In this document: positions 1-5,108 of the stretch, piece after piece | How positions within the stretch are numbered: the stretch's first letter is position 1 | Layout of the letters: every line of letters begins with the position of its first letter | Assembly: GCA_964448305.1 (NCBI GenBank) | Contig: CAYUWB010000046.1 | Location: 1 to 5,108 of the forward strand | Direction: 5' to 3' | Length of the DNA: 5,108 nucleotides | DNA from: Thioglobus_C sp964448305 | Lineage (GTDB): Bacteria > Pseudomonadota > Gammaproteobacteria > PS1 > Pseudothioglobaceae | The notes under the pieces: generated by a model | What the model was told of the DNA's origin: nothing | Seen by the model: the letters and a program-made list of their open reading frames with translations, nothing else | Databases searched by the model: none | Made by a program: the position numbers and the translations under genes

Positions 1-3
1 AGA

Positions 4-90
4 TGGTGCCCGGGGCCGGAATCGAACCGGCACGGCCGTGAAGCCGCAGGATTTTAAGTCCTGTGTGTCTACCAATTTCACCACCCGGGC
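4..90 (-). tRNA. tRNA-Leu, anticodon UAA
   Basis: Complete 87-nt tRNA gene read from the minus strand, from the 5' end at 90 to an encoded CCA at 6-4. It folds fully: a 7-bp acceptor stem (GCCCGGG with CCCGGGC), a D arm containing TTGGTAGA, an anticodon stem CAGGA/TCCTG around the loop CTTAAAA, and a T arm GCCGG/CCGGC around TTCGATT. The 15-nt variable region has a 4-bp stem (CGGC/GCCG), which marks a class II tRNA. The anticodon TAA (positions 56-54) reads UUA and, by wobble, UUG leucine codons; UUA is a common leucine codon in the AT-rich genes next to it. The gene is divergent from the neighbouring small membrane-protein gene. The D-arm and acceptor sequences closely resemble enterobacterial tRNA-Leu(UAA) as I recall it. 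Confidence 0.97.
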
Positions 91-97
91 AAAGGGC

Positions 98-123
98 TTG
101 TGAAAAACAAGGAATTATATACT
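98..123 (+). promoter_or_regulatory. candidate promoter for PP0621-yciB-gcvT unit
   Basis: TATACT at 118-123 matches five of six bases of the -10 consensus and lies 25 bases before the GTG at 149. The best -35-like word is TTGTGA at 98-103, but the 14-base spacer is shorter than the usual 16-18, so the -35 assignment is doubtful. The -10 box overlaps the opposite-strand TATAAT proposed for the tRNA by two bases (118-119), so the two promoters could not easily be occupied together. Confidence 0.35.
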
Positions 124-142
124 AACTAACGGTAAAATTTAA
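114..142 (-). promoter_or_regulatory. candidate promoter for tRNA-Leu
   Basis: On the minus strand there is a perfect TATAAT (complement of 114-119). Exactly 17 bases upstream is TTAAAT (complement of 137-142), which matches three of six positions of the sigma-70 -35 consensus. Transcription would begin near 107 and leave a leader of about 17 nt before the tRNA 5' end at 90, to be removed by RNase P. The -10 match and position are good; the weak -35 lowers confidence. Confidence 0.45.
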
Positions 143-148
143 GGTTTT

Positions 149-373
149 GTGTCAGCGATTCGTATGGGTATTTTTAAATTAATTGTTGTTGTATTAGTTG
201 TTTGGCTGGGGTTTGTTTTATTTAAAAAACTTAGAAAGCCAAAGAGTGAGTTAAGCCAAAAACCATCAAATAATAAGATGCTAGCTTGTCGTGTTTGCAA
301 GACGCACATTCCTGAGAATGAAGCGATTATTCATAATGGCAAAGTTTATTGTTCAAAAGAACACATGGAGTAA
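149..373 (+). CDS. PP0621-like small membrane protein with C-terminal zinc-ribbon motif
   Basis: A 74-residue protein. One strongly hydrophobic segment (about residues 8-25) is followed by a basic stretch (KKLRKPK), which suggests a single-pass inner-membrane anchor with the rest of the protein in the cytoplasm. The C-terminal part has Cys47-x2-Cys50 and, after about 17 residues, a YCSKEH block (Cys68, His72), a likely four-ligand metal site, probably zinc. This arrangement (short anchor, CxxC, then YCS-x-EH) matches the PP0621-type family found in proteobacteria, whose function is unknown to me. Two starts are possible. GTG at 149 has AAGG at 141-144, only four bases away. ATG at 164 has no ribosome site but would begin just before the membrane segment, as family members usually do. 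The gene ends 4 bases before yciB and is probably cotranscribed with it. Confidence 0.8.
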   Translation: MSAIRMGIFKLIVVVLVVWLGFVLFKKLRKPKSELSQKPSNNKMLACRVCKTHIPENEAIIHNGKVYCSKEHME

Positions 374-377
374 CTAA

Positions 378-1034
378 ATGAAATTTTTATTAGATTTTTT
401 TCCGATTGCCTTATTTTTTATTGTTTATAAAACTATAGGTTTGTACGCGGCCATCTATGCCATGATTGCTGCCACAGCTGTGCAAATGGCCATTGCTCGC
501 TTCCAAACAGGTAAATTTGAAAAAATACACGTTATTACTTTTGGCCTATTGGTGGTGTTTGGTGGCATTACCTTAGCTGTTAAAGATCCTGCTTTTATTA
601 TGTGGAAGGTAAGCGTGTTGTATGTCGTGTTTGCTTTGGCTCTAATACTCAGTATGTGGATTGGAGAAAAAACACTCTTGCAACGTATGCTTGGTAAAGA
701 AATGCAATTGCCCGCACAAGTGTGGCGCCAACTCACTTGGTTTTGGGGACTTGGATTTACTGGTATCGCCATAGTAAACGCTTACTATGTTGATGCAGCT
801 CTTAGGACACGTGACGCTTTATTCTCTGCTGCCACTGATTTAAATCCAGATATCGAACTAACAGAATTAAATTGCGCATCAACACCGGTAGAGCAGCTTT
901 GTCTTGCTGCACAGCAGACAGAAGAGTCTTGGGTGAATTTCAAGCTATTTGGAACCATGGGTCTGACGTTTGCACTCATTATTGTGACAGTTATTTTTAT
1001 TTCTAAATATATTAAAGAAGATAAAGCATCATGA
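378..1034 (+). CDS. yciB: YciB/IspZ inner-membrane septation protein with a periplasmic-loop insertion
   Basis: Polytopic inner-membrane protein of the YciB (intracellular septation protein A) family, linked to cell-envelope synthesis and division in enterobacteria. Family hallmarks are LDFFPIALFF at the N-terminus, ITFGLLVVFGGITL (53-66), WKVSVLY (76-82), LLQRMLGKEM (100-109) and WVNFKLFG (185-192) before the last membrane helix. Hydrophobic segments lie near 3-19, 22-42, 52-68, 76-94, 118-138 and 187-210. The protein is 218 residues against about 180 for E. coli YciB. The extra length is an insertion at about 139-183, between the last two helices, where E. coli has only a few residues. The only two cysteines, Cys166 and Cys175, lie in it. 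The ATG start has GGAG at 367-370, 7 bases upstream. The 3' end overlaps gcvT by 4 bp. Confidence 0.93.
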   Translation: MKFLLDFFPIALFFIVYKTIGLYAAIYAMIAATAVQMAIARFQTGKFEKIHVITFGLLVVFGGITLAVKDPAFIMWKVSVLYVVFALALILSMWIGEKTLLQRMLGKEMQLPAQVWRQLTWFWGLGFTGIAIVNAYYVDAALRTRDALFSAATDLNPDIELTELNCASTPVEQLCLAAQQTEESWVNFKLFGTMGLTFALIIVTVIFISKYIKEDKAS

Positions 1035-2107
1035 AACACACACCTTTATATCAAGCACACATCGATGCCGGTGGAAAAATGGTTGACTTTGGTGGCTGGG
1101 AGATGCCACTGAATTACGGCTCACAAATTGAAGAACATCACCAAGTGCGTAATGATGTTGGCATGTTTGATGTTTCGCACATGACCACGGTTGATTTTAA
1201 AGGTGCAGAAGCAAAGAAATTCTTACAAACGTTAATTGCCAATGATGTTGCCAAACTCAAAGACGCAGGCAAAGCGTTATATAGCTGCATGCTTAATGAA
1301 ACCGGTGGTGTAGTTGATGATTTAATTGTTTATTATCAAGATGATCAAAACTATCGTATGGTAATTAATGCGGGCACTACCGAAAAAGACATTGCTTGGA
1401 TTAATGCTCAAGCACAAGGTTTTGATGTGGCTGTTGAGCCAAAGCTAGACTTGGCTATGATTGCTGTGCAAGGCCCTAATGCCCGTGGAAAAGTTTATGA
1501 AGCAATTCCTGGTGTTGAAGATGTAGCCGGAGAATTAAAACCATTTAACTCGGCCAGTCTTGGCGGTTTGTTTATTGCACGTACTGGCTATACTGGTGAA
1601 GATGGTTTTGAGATTATGTTGCCAGAAAAATCAGCCGAATTCACTTGGAAAATGCTGATGGAAGTTGGCGTTAAACCTTGTGGTTTGGGTGCGCGCGATA
1701 CTTTGCGTCTAGAAGCAGGTATGAGTTTGTACGGATCTGAAATGAATGAAGAAATATCGCCACTTGAGGCAGCACTGACTTGGACGGTTGATTTAACCGA
1801 TGAAGACCGTCGTTTTGTTGGTCGTGATGCTTTGGAAGCGTTAAAAAATAAAGGGGCTAATAACACCATTGTCGGTCTAGTATTAGAAGGAAAAGGCGTG
1901 ATTCGTGATCATCAAAAAGTCGTCACTAATAATGGCGAAGGCGAAGTGACCTCGGGCACTTTTTCACCGACAATGAGCAAGGCAATCGCACTTGCGAGTG
2001 TGCCAAAAGATTCACAAGGTTTATGTGAAATCGAGATGCGAAATAAGATGGTTTCCGCTAAAATAGTCAAACCACCATTTGTGAGAAATGGCAAAGTATT
2101 AGTTTAA
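1031..2107 (+). CDS. gcvT: glycine cleavage system T protein (aminomethyltransferase)
   Basis: Takes the aminomethyl group from the lipoyl arm of GcvH, releases ammonia and passes the one-carbon unit to tetrahydrofolate to form 5,10-methylene-THF; cytoplasmic. At 358 residues it is close to the family norm (E. coli about 364), so it looks complete. Visible hallmarks are the N-terminal MVDFGGWEMPL (17-27) and FDVSHM (46-51), GGVVDDLIVY (92-101) with the expected catalytic aspartate at 96, and TGYTGEDGFEI (185-195). GLGARDTLRLEAG (218-230) and the C-terminal SGTFSPTMSKAIA (308-320) complete the set. The start ATG overlaps the yciB stop (ATGA), with only a weak purine-rich stretch upstream, so translation is probably coupled to yciB. 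The gene ends 16 bases before a terminator-like hairpin that separates it from gcvH. Confidence 0.97.
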   Translation: MKHTPLYQAHIDAGGKMVDFGGWEMPLNYGSQIEEHHQVRNDVGMFDVSHMTTVDFKGAEAKKFLQTLIANDVAKLKDAGKALYSCMLNETGGVVDDLIVYYQDDQNYRMVINAGTTEKDIAWINAQAQGFDVAVEPKLDLAMIAVQGPNARGKVYEAIPGVEDVAGELKPFNSASLGGLFIARTGYTGEDGFEIMLPEKSAEFTWKMLMEVGVKPCGLGARDTLRLEAGMSLYGSEMNEEISPLEAALTWTVDLTDEDRRFVGRDALEALKNKGANNTIVGLVLEGKGVIRDHQKVVTNNGEGEVTSGTFSPTMSKAIALASVPKDSQGLCEIEMRNKMVSAKIVKPPFVRNGKVLV

Positions 2108-2123
2108 ACAATAGCTGAAATAA

Positions 2124-2160
2124 CCTTGCAAGTATTTTATTATTCTGCAAGGCGTTTTTA
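2124..2160 (+). terminator. probable Rho-independent terminator after gcvT
   Basis: A perfect 7-bp stem, CCTTGCA (2124-2130) with TGCAAGG (2146-2152). It can be extended by four inner pairs (AGTA at 2131-2134 with TATT at 2141-2144, one G-U pair) if C2145 is bulged out, leaving a 6-base loop. The bases CG and then five T (2155-2159) follow. The stem is only moderately GC-rich and the T run begins two bases after it, so termination may be partial and some transcripts could continue into gcvH. Confidence 0.7.
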
Positions 2161-2176
2161 TAAAATATGTAAGGAG

Positions 2177-2200
2177 TTTAGTTAAATCTAAATGACTAAA
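2177..2200. repeat. small inverted repeat upstream of gcvH
   Basis: TTTAGTT (2177-2183) can pair with GACTAAA (2194-2200), giving 7 pairs including one T-G, around a 10-base loop. The same left arm can instead pair its TTTAG with the nearer CTAAA (2188-2192), because CTAAAT occurs twice, 8 bases apart (2188-2193 and 2196-2201). It overlaps the candidate promoter, so it may be a binding site or alternative hairpin. It is short and AT-rich, so chance is a serious alternative. Confidence 0.3.
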
Positions 2201-2211
2201 TATTTTATAAA
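2182..2211 (+). promoter_or_regulatory. candidate gcvH promoter in AT-rich leader
   Basis: TATAAA at 2206-2211 (five of six -10 bases) with TTAAAT at 2182-2187 as a weak -35, 18 bases apart. Transcription would start near 2218 and give a leader of about 38 nt. The location just after a terminator and before gcvH makes a promoter expected here, but the region is so AT-rich that such words arise easily by chance. An overlapping inverted repeat (2177-2200) could be an operator. Confidence 0.3.
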
Positions 2212-2255
2212 TACAACGTAGTCAGAATGATAAAAGACGAAGTAAGGAGAAGAGT

Positions 2256-2630
2256 ATGAGTGAAGTAAGAGATGATAGGAAGTACACCGAAACCCACGAA
2301 TGGATTCTAGACAATGGCGATGGCACTTATACCATGGGTATTTCTGACCATGCGCAGGCACTATTAGGCGACATGGTTTATGTTGAATTACCAAGTGAAG
2401 GTGACGAGGCATCAGCTGAAGACGAATTTTGTGTGGTTGAATCTGTCAAAGCGGCCAGCGGTGTTTATGCACCTGCTGACCTTGAGGTGGTTGAAGTTAA
2501 TGAGGCACTTGATGACGAGCCAGAGTTGGTTAACTCAAGCTGTTATGATGACGGTTGGTTGGTTAAGTTTAAATCCGATGGCATTGATGGCCTAATGGAT
2601 GCAGAAGCTTACACTGAGACACTAGACTAA
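2256..2630 (+). CDS. gcvH: glycine cleavage system H protein (lipoyl carrier)
   Basis: Small cytoplasmic carrier whose lipoyl-lysine swings between the P, T and L proteins of glycine cleavage. At 124 residues it is near the usual length (E. coli 129). Hallmarks are YTETHEW (10-16), MGISDHAQALLGDMVYVELP (27-46) and VVESVKAASGVYAP (60-73), in which Lys65 is the expected lipoylation site. EVNEALDDEPELVN (79-92) and the DDGWLVKFK segment near the C-terminus are also typical. The product is very acidic, as is usual for this family. The start is well supported: TAAGGAG at 2243-2249 lies 6 bases before the ATG. gcvT is just upstream but beyond a terminator, and gcvP is not in the window. The next gene starts 9 bases downstream in the same reading frame. 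Confidence 0.97.
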   Translation: MSEVRDDRKYTETHEWILDNGDGTYTMGISDHAQALLGDMVYVELPSEGDEASAEDEFCVVESVKAASGVYAPADLEVVEVNEALDDEPELVNSSCYDDGWLVKFKSDGIDGLMDAEAYTETLD

Positions 2631-2639
2631 CAAAATCCA

Positions 2640-4445
2640 TTGATTAATTCACTAGTTGCTTATAAAGGCAAAGCGGCACGTATTGCTGGACAAAATACTC
2701 ACAAATTTGAACTAGAATTTGCAGACGGATCAACTCGTAAAGTACGAGAAAAAGATTTTCGATTTATTCATCCTGAATTTACACAAGTGAACGATAACTG
2801 CTCACAAGCAGACATCGCAGTACTGGATGATTTTCAAGAAGAAGTTTTAACACTACAAGAAATCACTGAATGGCTGTTTGACGAATACACCGCACAAAGC
2901 GCTTGGTGTACTTGTTTGTTAGTTGAAGACGGGCTATACTTTTACTGGCAAAAAGACAAAATTTATGTACGGCCTAATGAGCAAGTTGTCAGCATTCAAG
3001 CGAAACGTGATGCTGAAATTCTTGAGGCGCAAACACTAGCACATTGTGTTGATAACATTGCCAATAATACCTTTGATGAGCAGGACTTGCCTTATATTAA
3101 AGAGATTGAAAAAGTCGCACTCAATCAATCCAAGCACGCCAAAATACTCGCCCATATTGGCGTAGAAAACACACCTGAAGCAGCTTATAAACTTTTATTA
3201 AAACTCAAATATTTTGAGCAAACGTTTAATCCATATCCTGCGCGTCATGGCATTCCTAATGACTTGGATATCGACACTGAAATGTCTGAAGTTGAACGTA
3301 TCGATTTAACCCATTTAAACAGTTATGCGATTGACAATGCAGGCTCAAATGATGCTGATGATGCCATTAGTATTGATGGCGATAAAATTTGGATTCATAT
3401 CGCTGATGTATCTTGCGTGGTTACACCAGATTCTGAGCTAGATTTATACGCTCAAGAAAGAGCATCGAATCTATATCTACCGGATCAAATACTGCACATG
3501 TTGCCAACTTCTGTAACGGAATTATGTGCTCTAGGGCATAGTGAAACCTCATCTGCTTTATCGGTTGGTTTTGTTTTAGATGGCGATCATATAAATGATA
3601 TTGAAGTTATCCATAGTACAATTAAGGTCGCCAATATTAGTTACGATGATGCCGATAAAATCATAGAGTCCAATGAAGATTTGGCAAAATTACAAACCCT
3701 AGTAGAGCAACATAAGCGCTATCGAGATAGTAATGGTTCCATTAGTTTGAGTTTGCCTAGAGTCGATGTAAGGTTTAAAGAAGGGCAGGTAACAATTTCG
3801 GACCAAACCAGCAGTCCTTCGAGAGAATTAGTAGCCGAGTTGATGATTATGGCGGGCAGAGTGATTGCACTATTTGCACAAGACAATGATATTGTCATGC
3901 CTTATGCTGTTCAAGATGAGGGAGAATTCCCACAAGAAACACTTGATAACAAAGACAACCTTACTATGTCTGAATCATTTGCAGCTACTAAGTGTTTTAA
4001 ACGATCGGCCACCTCTACTAAACCACTACTTCATTATGGTTTAGGACTTGACGCCTATCTTCGAGTTACCAGCCCACTCAGACGATATTTTGACCTTTTA
4101 GCACATCAGCAATTATCAAGCTTTATTTTGGGCGAACCAACGCTAGAAAAAGAACGCGTTAAAGAAATTATTGGCATTACTAATGCTGCTATGCCTGATG
4201 TTGGCAAGGCGACACGCGCTAGTAATGACCACTACAAATGCCTGTATTTAATTCAAAATCCTAGTTGGCAGGGTGAAGGTGTGGTGGTTGATACACGTGG
4301 CGATAAAGCGCTATTGATGATTCCTGAAGTCGGTATGATGACACAAATCAAGTTTAAAACTTTGCCTGAAAAGGATGAAAAAGTATTGCTTAAAGTCGGC
4401 AGTGTTGATTTGGTCGAGCGTTTAGTGAACTTCAAGCCAGCTTAG
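2640..4445 (+). CDS. RNase II/R-family (RNB-domain) 3'-5' exoribonuclease
   Basis: Expected to degrade single-stranded RNA from the 3' end with two metal ions, in the cytoplasm. The RNB core begins near residue 220. IDNAGSNDADDAIS (231-244) supplies the four catalytic aspartates (Asp232, 238, 240, 241). It is followed by IWIHIADVS (250-258), YLPDQILHMLP (279-289), ELVAELMIMAGR (396-407) and TSPLRRYFDLLAHQ (477-490), with Arg481 at the place of the catalytic arginine of RNase II. Residues about 1-45 look like a small beta-barrel and about 60-190 like a helical, winged-helix-like region. The C-terminal 55 or so residues look like a degenerate S1-type barrel. At 601 residues it is shorter than RNase R (about 800) and closer to RNase II (about 640), but the RNB motifs do not favour enterobacterial Rnb, so I assign no symbol. 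The only plausible start is TTG at 2640; no ribosome site is visible and translation is probably coupled to gcvH. The 3' end overlaps lpxH by 24 bp. Confidence 0.92.
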   Translation: MINSLVAYKGKAARIAGQNTHKFELEFADGSTRKVREKDFRFIHPEFTQVNDNCSQADIAVLDDFQEEVLTLQEITEWLFDEYTAQSAWCTCLLVEDGLYFYWQKDKIYVRPNEQVVSIQAKRDAEILEAQTLAHCVDNIANNTFDEQDLPYIKEIEKVALNQSKHAKILAHIGVENTPEAAYKLLLKLKYFEQTFNPYPARHGIPNDLDIDTEMSEVERIDLTHLNSYAIDNAGSNDADDAISIDGDKIWIHIADVSCVVTPDSELDLYAQERASNLYLPDQILHMLPTSVTELCALGHSETSSALSVGFVLDGDHINDIEVIHSTIKVANISYDDADKIIESNEDLAKLQTLVEQHKRYRDSNGSISLSLPRVDVRFKEGQVTISDQTSSPSRELVAELMIMAGRVIALFAQDNDIVMPYAVQDEGEFPQETLDNKDNLTMSESFAATKCFKRSATSTKPLLHYGLGLDAYLRVTSPLRRYFDLLAHQQLSSFILGEPTLEKERVKEIIGITNAAMPDVGKATRASNDHYKCLYLIQNPSWQGEGVVVDTRGDKALLMIPEVGMMTQIKFKTLPEKDEKVLLKVGSVDLVERLVNFKPA

Positions 4446-5108
4446 TTCACCGTCTAATTTAATAGCGTTGCCAACCTCAGGCGACCAATCGCCTAAAACA
4501 TAACGGGTAAATGTCTTTTCAATGTGTGTATTTTTGCGATGTGTGTGCCCGTGAATCAAATTAGCACCTGGGTATTTCTCCATTAATTCCATAACAGCGC
4601 CTGGATTAACATCCATAATCTCACGTGTTTTATATTGTTGTGCTTTAACGCTTTTCTTTCGTATTTTCCCCGCTAATCTTAAGCGCATTTTTTTTGGCAA
4701 TCGTAAGAAAATAAATTTTGTAATTGGATGTTGTAAGATGCTTTTTAGTTGTTGATAGCCTTTATCATCCGTACAAAGTTCATCGCCATGAGTAAGTACA
4801 TATTGTCCAGCATCACACTCAAGTAAATAAGGTGAGTCAATCAAAGTCACCCCTGTTTGTTGGGTAAATTCATCGCCTAACAAAAAGTCACGATTACCTG
4901 TCATTACAAAAATTTGAGTCGTAGCGCTGAGTGTTTTTAACTCAGAGATTACCACTTGATAATCATTAAGTGATAAATCGTCACCCAGCCAGGTGTTAAA
5001 CAAATCGCCTAAGATAAAAAGTTGATCAACTTGTTTGGCTTGCTCTTGGCAAAATTTAACAAATAGACTGGTTTTATTCACCTCACCAGGGGTGAGATGG
5101 AGGTCCGC
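4422..5108 (-). CDS. lpxH: UDP-2,3-diacylglucosamine diphosphatase LpxH, 5' end outside window
   Basis: Manganese-dependent calcineurin-like phosphoesterase at the inner face of the inner membrane. It cleaves UDP-2,3-diacylglucosamine to lipid X and UMP in lipid A synthesis. The frame stays open to the right edge, and the bases 5108-5082 encode ADLHLTPGE, which contains the first metal motif (D-x-H). The GTG at 5081 is therefore not the real start; roughly 6-7 more residues should lie beyond the edge. Further motifs, counted from that GTG codon, are ILGDLFNTWLGDD (23-35), GNRDFLLG (62-69), THGDELCTDDKGYQ (97-110), EIMDVNP (154-160) and LIHGHTHR (175-182), so the metal and substrate residues are intact. 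With the missing start the protein would be about 235 residues, matching E. coli LpxH (240). The C-terminal tail past VLGDWSPE is of ordinary length. It converges on and overlaps the RNB gene. Confidence 0.96.
   Translation of the reverse strand, partial: ADLHLTPGEVNKTSLFVKFCQEQAKQVDQLFILGDLFNTWLGDDLSLNDYQVVISELKTLSATTQIFVMTGNRDFLLGDEFTQQTGVTLIDSPYLLECDAGQYVLTHGDELCTDDKGYQQLKSILQHPITKFIFLRLPKKMRLRLAGKIRKKSVKAQQYKTREIMDVNPGAVMELMEKYPGANLIHGHTHRKNTHIEKTFTRYVLGDWSPEVGNAIKLDGELSWLEVH

Noticed and set aside
455..1039. Two minus-strand open frames antisense to yciB (455-772 and 785-1039)
   Set aside because: Their translations show no family features, while the plus-strand frame is a clear YciB.
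1588..2094. Minus-strand open frames antisense to gcvT (1588-1869 and 1912-2094)
   Set aside because: Low-complexity, serine-rich translations typical of antisense shadows; gcvT is continuous through both.
2108..2255. Glycine riboswitch ahead of gcvH
   Set aside because: The gap is only 148 bases, part of it is a terminator, and the conserved purine-rich core motifs of glycine aptamers are not visible.
2188..2412. 74-codon minus-strand open frame across the gcvH leader and 5' end
   Set aside because: It is antisense to the well-supported gcvH, has no recognisable domain and runs through the promoter region; a shadow frame.
2380..2595. 71-codon plus-strand frame inside gcvH
   Set aside because: It lies wholly within gcvH in another frame and shows no family motif; the gcvH frame has all H-protein hallmarks.
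4253..4435. 60-codon minus-strand frame antisense to the end of the RNB gene
   Set aside because: Serine/threonine-rich shadow of the RNB C-terminus; the real minus-strand gene here is lpxH, in a different frame, ending at 4422.
1..5108. Novel defence system, mobile element or CRISPR array
   Set aside because: All long frames are housekeeping genes. There are no repeat-spacer patterns, transposase or integrase genes, or long terminal repeats, and no att-like duplication of the tRNA-Leu 3' end was noticed in the window.

Overview
The window looks like an ordinary chromosomal region of a moderately AT-rich gammaproteobacterium. The evidence is lipid A synthesis (LpxH, a Gram-negative enzyme mostly found in gamma- and betaproteobacteria), YciB/IspZ, a PP0621-type small membrane zinc-ribbon protein, and a tRNA-Leu with an encoded CCA end. 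The overall style (AT-rich, tightly packed, short gaps) would fit a streamlined marine or sulfur-oxidiser lineage, but that finer placement is a guess. No mobile element, CRISPR array, prophage or obvious transferred segment is seen.

Layout, left to right. A complete tRNA-Leu(UAA) gene is on the minus strand at 4-90. A 58-bp divergent gap (91-148) holds candidate promoters for both directions, with overlapping -10 boxes. Next is a compact plus-strand unit: PP0621-like protein (149-373), yciB (378-1034) and gcvT (1031-2107, ATGA overlap with yciB). It is closed by a probable intrinsic terminator at 2124-2160. After an AT-rich leader with a possible promoter, a second plus-strand unit holds gcvH (2256-2630) and an RNase II/R-family (RNB-domain) exoribonuclease (2640-4445). 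The latter starts at a TTG, 9 bases after the gcvH stop and in the same reading frame. From the right edge, lpxH runs leftward on the minus strand and its 3' end overlaps the 3' end of the RNB gene by 24 bp. Its first codons lie outside the window.

Function. GcvT and GcvH are two of the four proteins of the glycine cleavage system: GcvH carries the lipoyl arm and GcvT moves the methylene group to tetrahydrofolate. They are in adjacent but apparently separate transcription units, each joined to unrelated housekeeping genes. gcvP is not in the window and must be elsewhere if the system works. YciB and the PP0621-like protein are inner-membrane proteins, LpxH acts at the inner membrane in lipid A synthesis, and the RNB protein is a 3'-5' RNA-degrading enzyme.

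I do not see a previously undescribed system here. The points most worth a second look are: the same-frame gcvH/RNB junction with a TTG start and no Shine-Dalgarno sequence; the ~45-residue insertion carrying two cysteines in the predicted periplasmic loop of YciB; the overlapping back-to-back promoters; and the tail-to-tail RNB/lpxH overlap.
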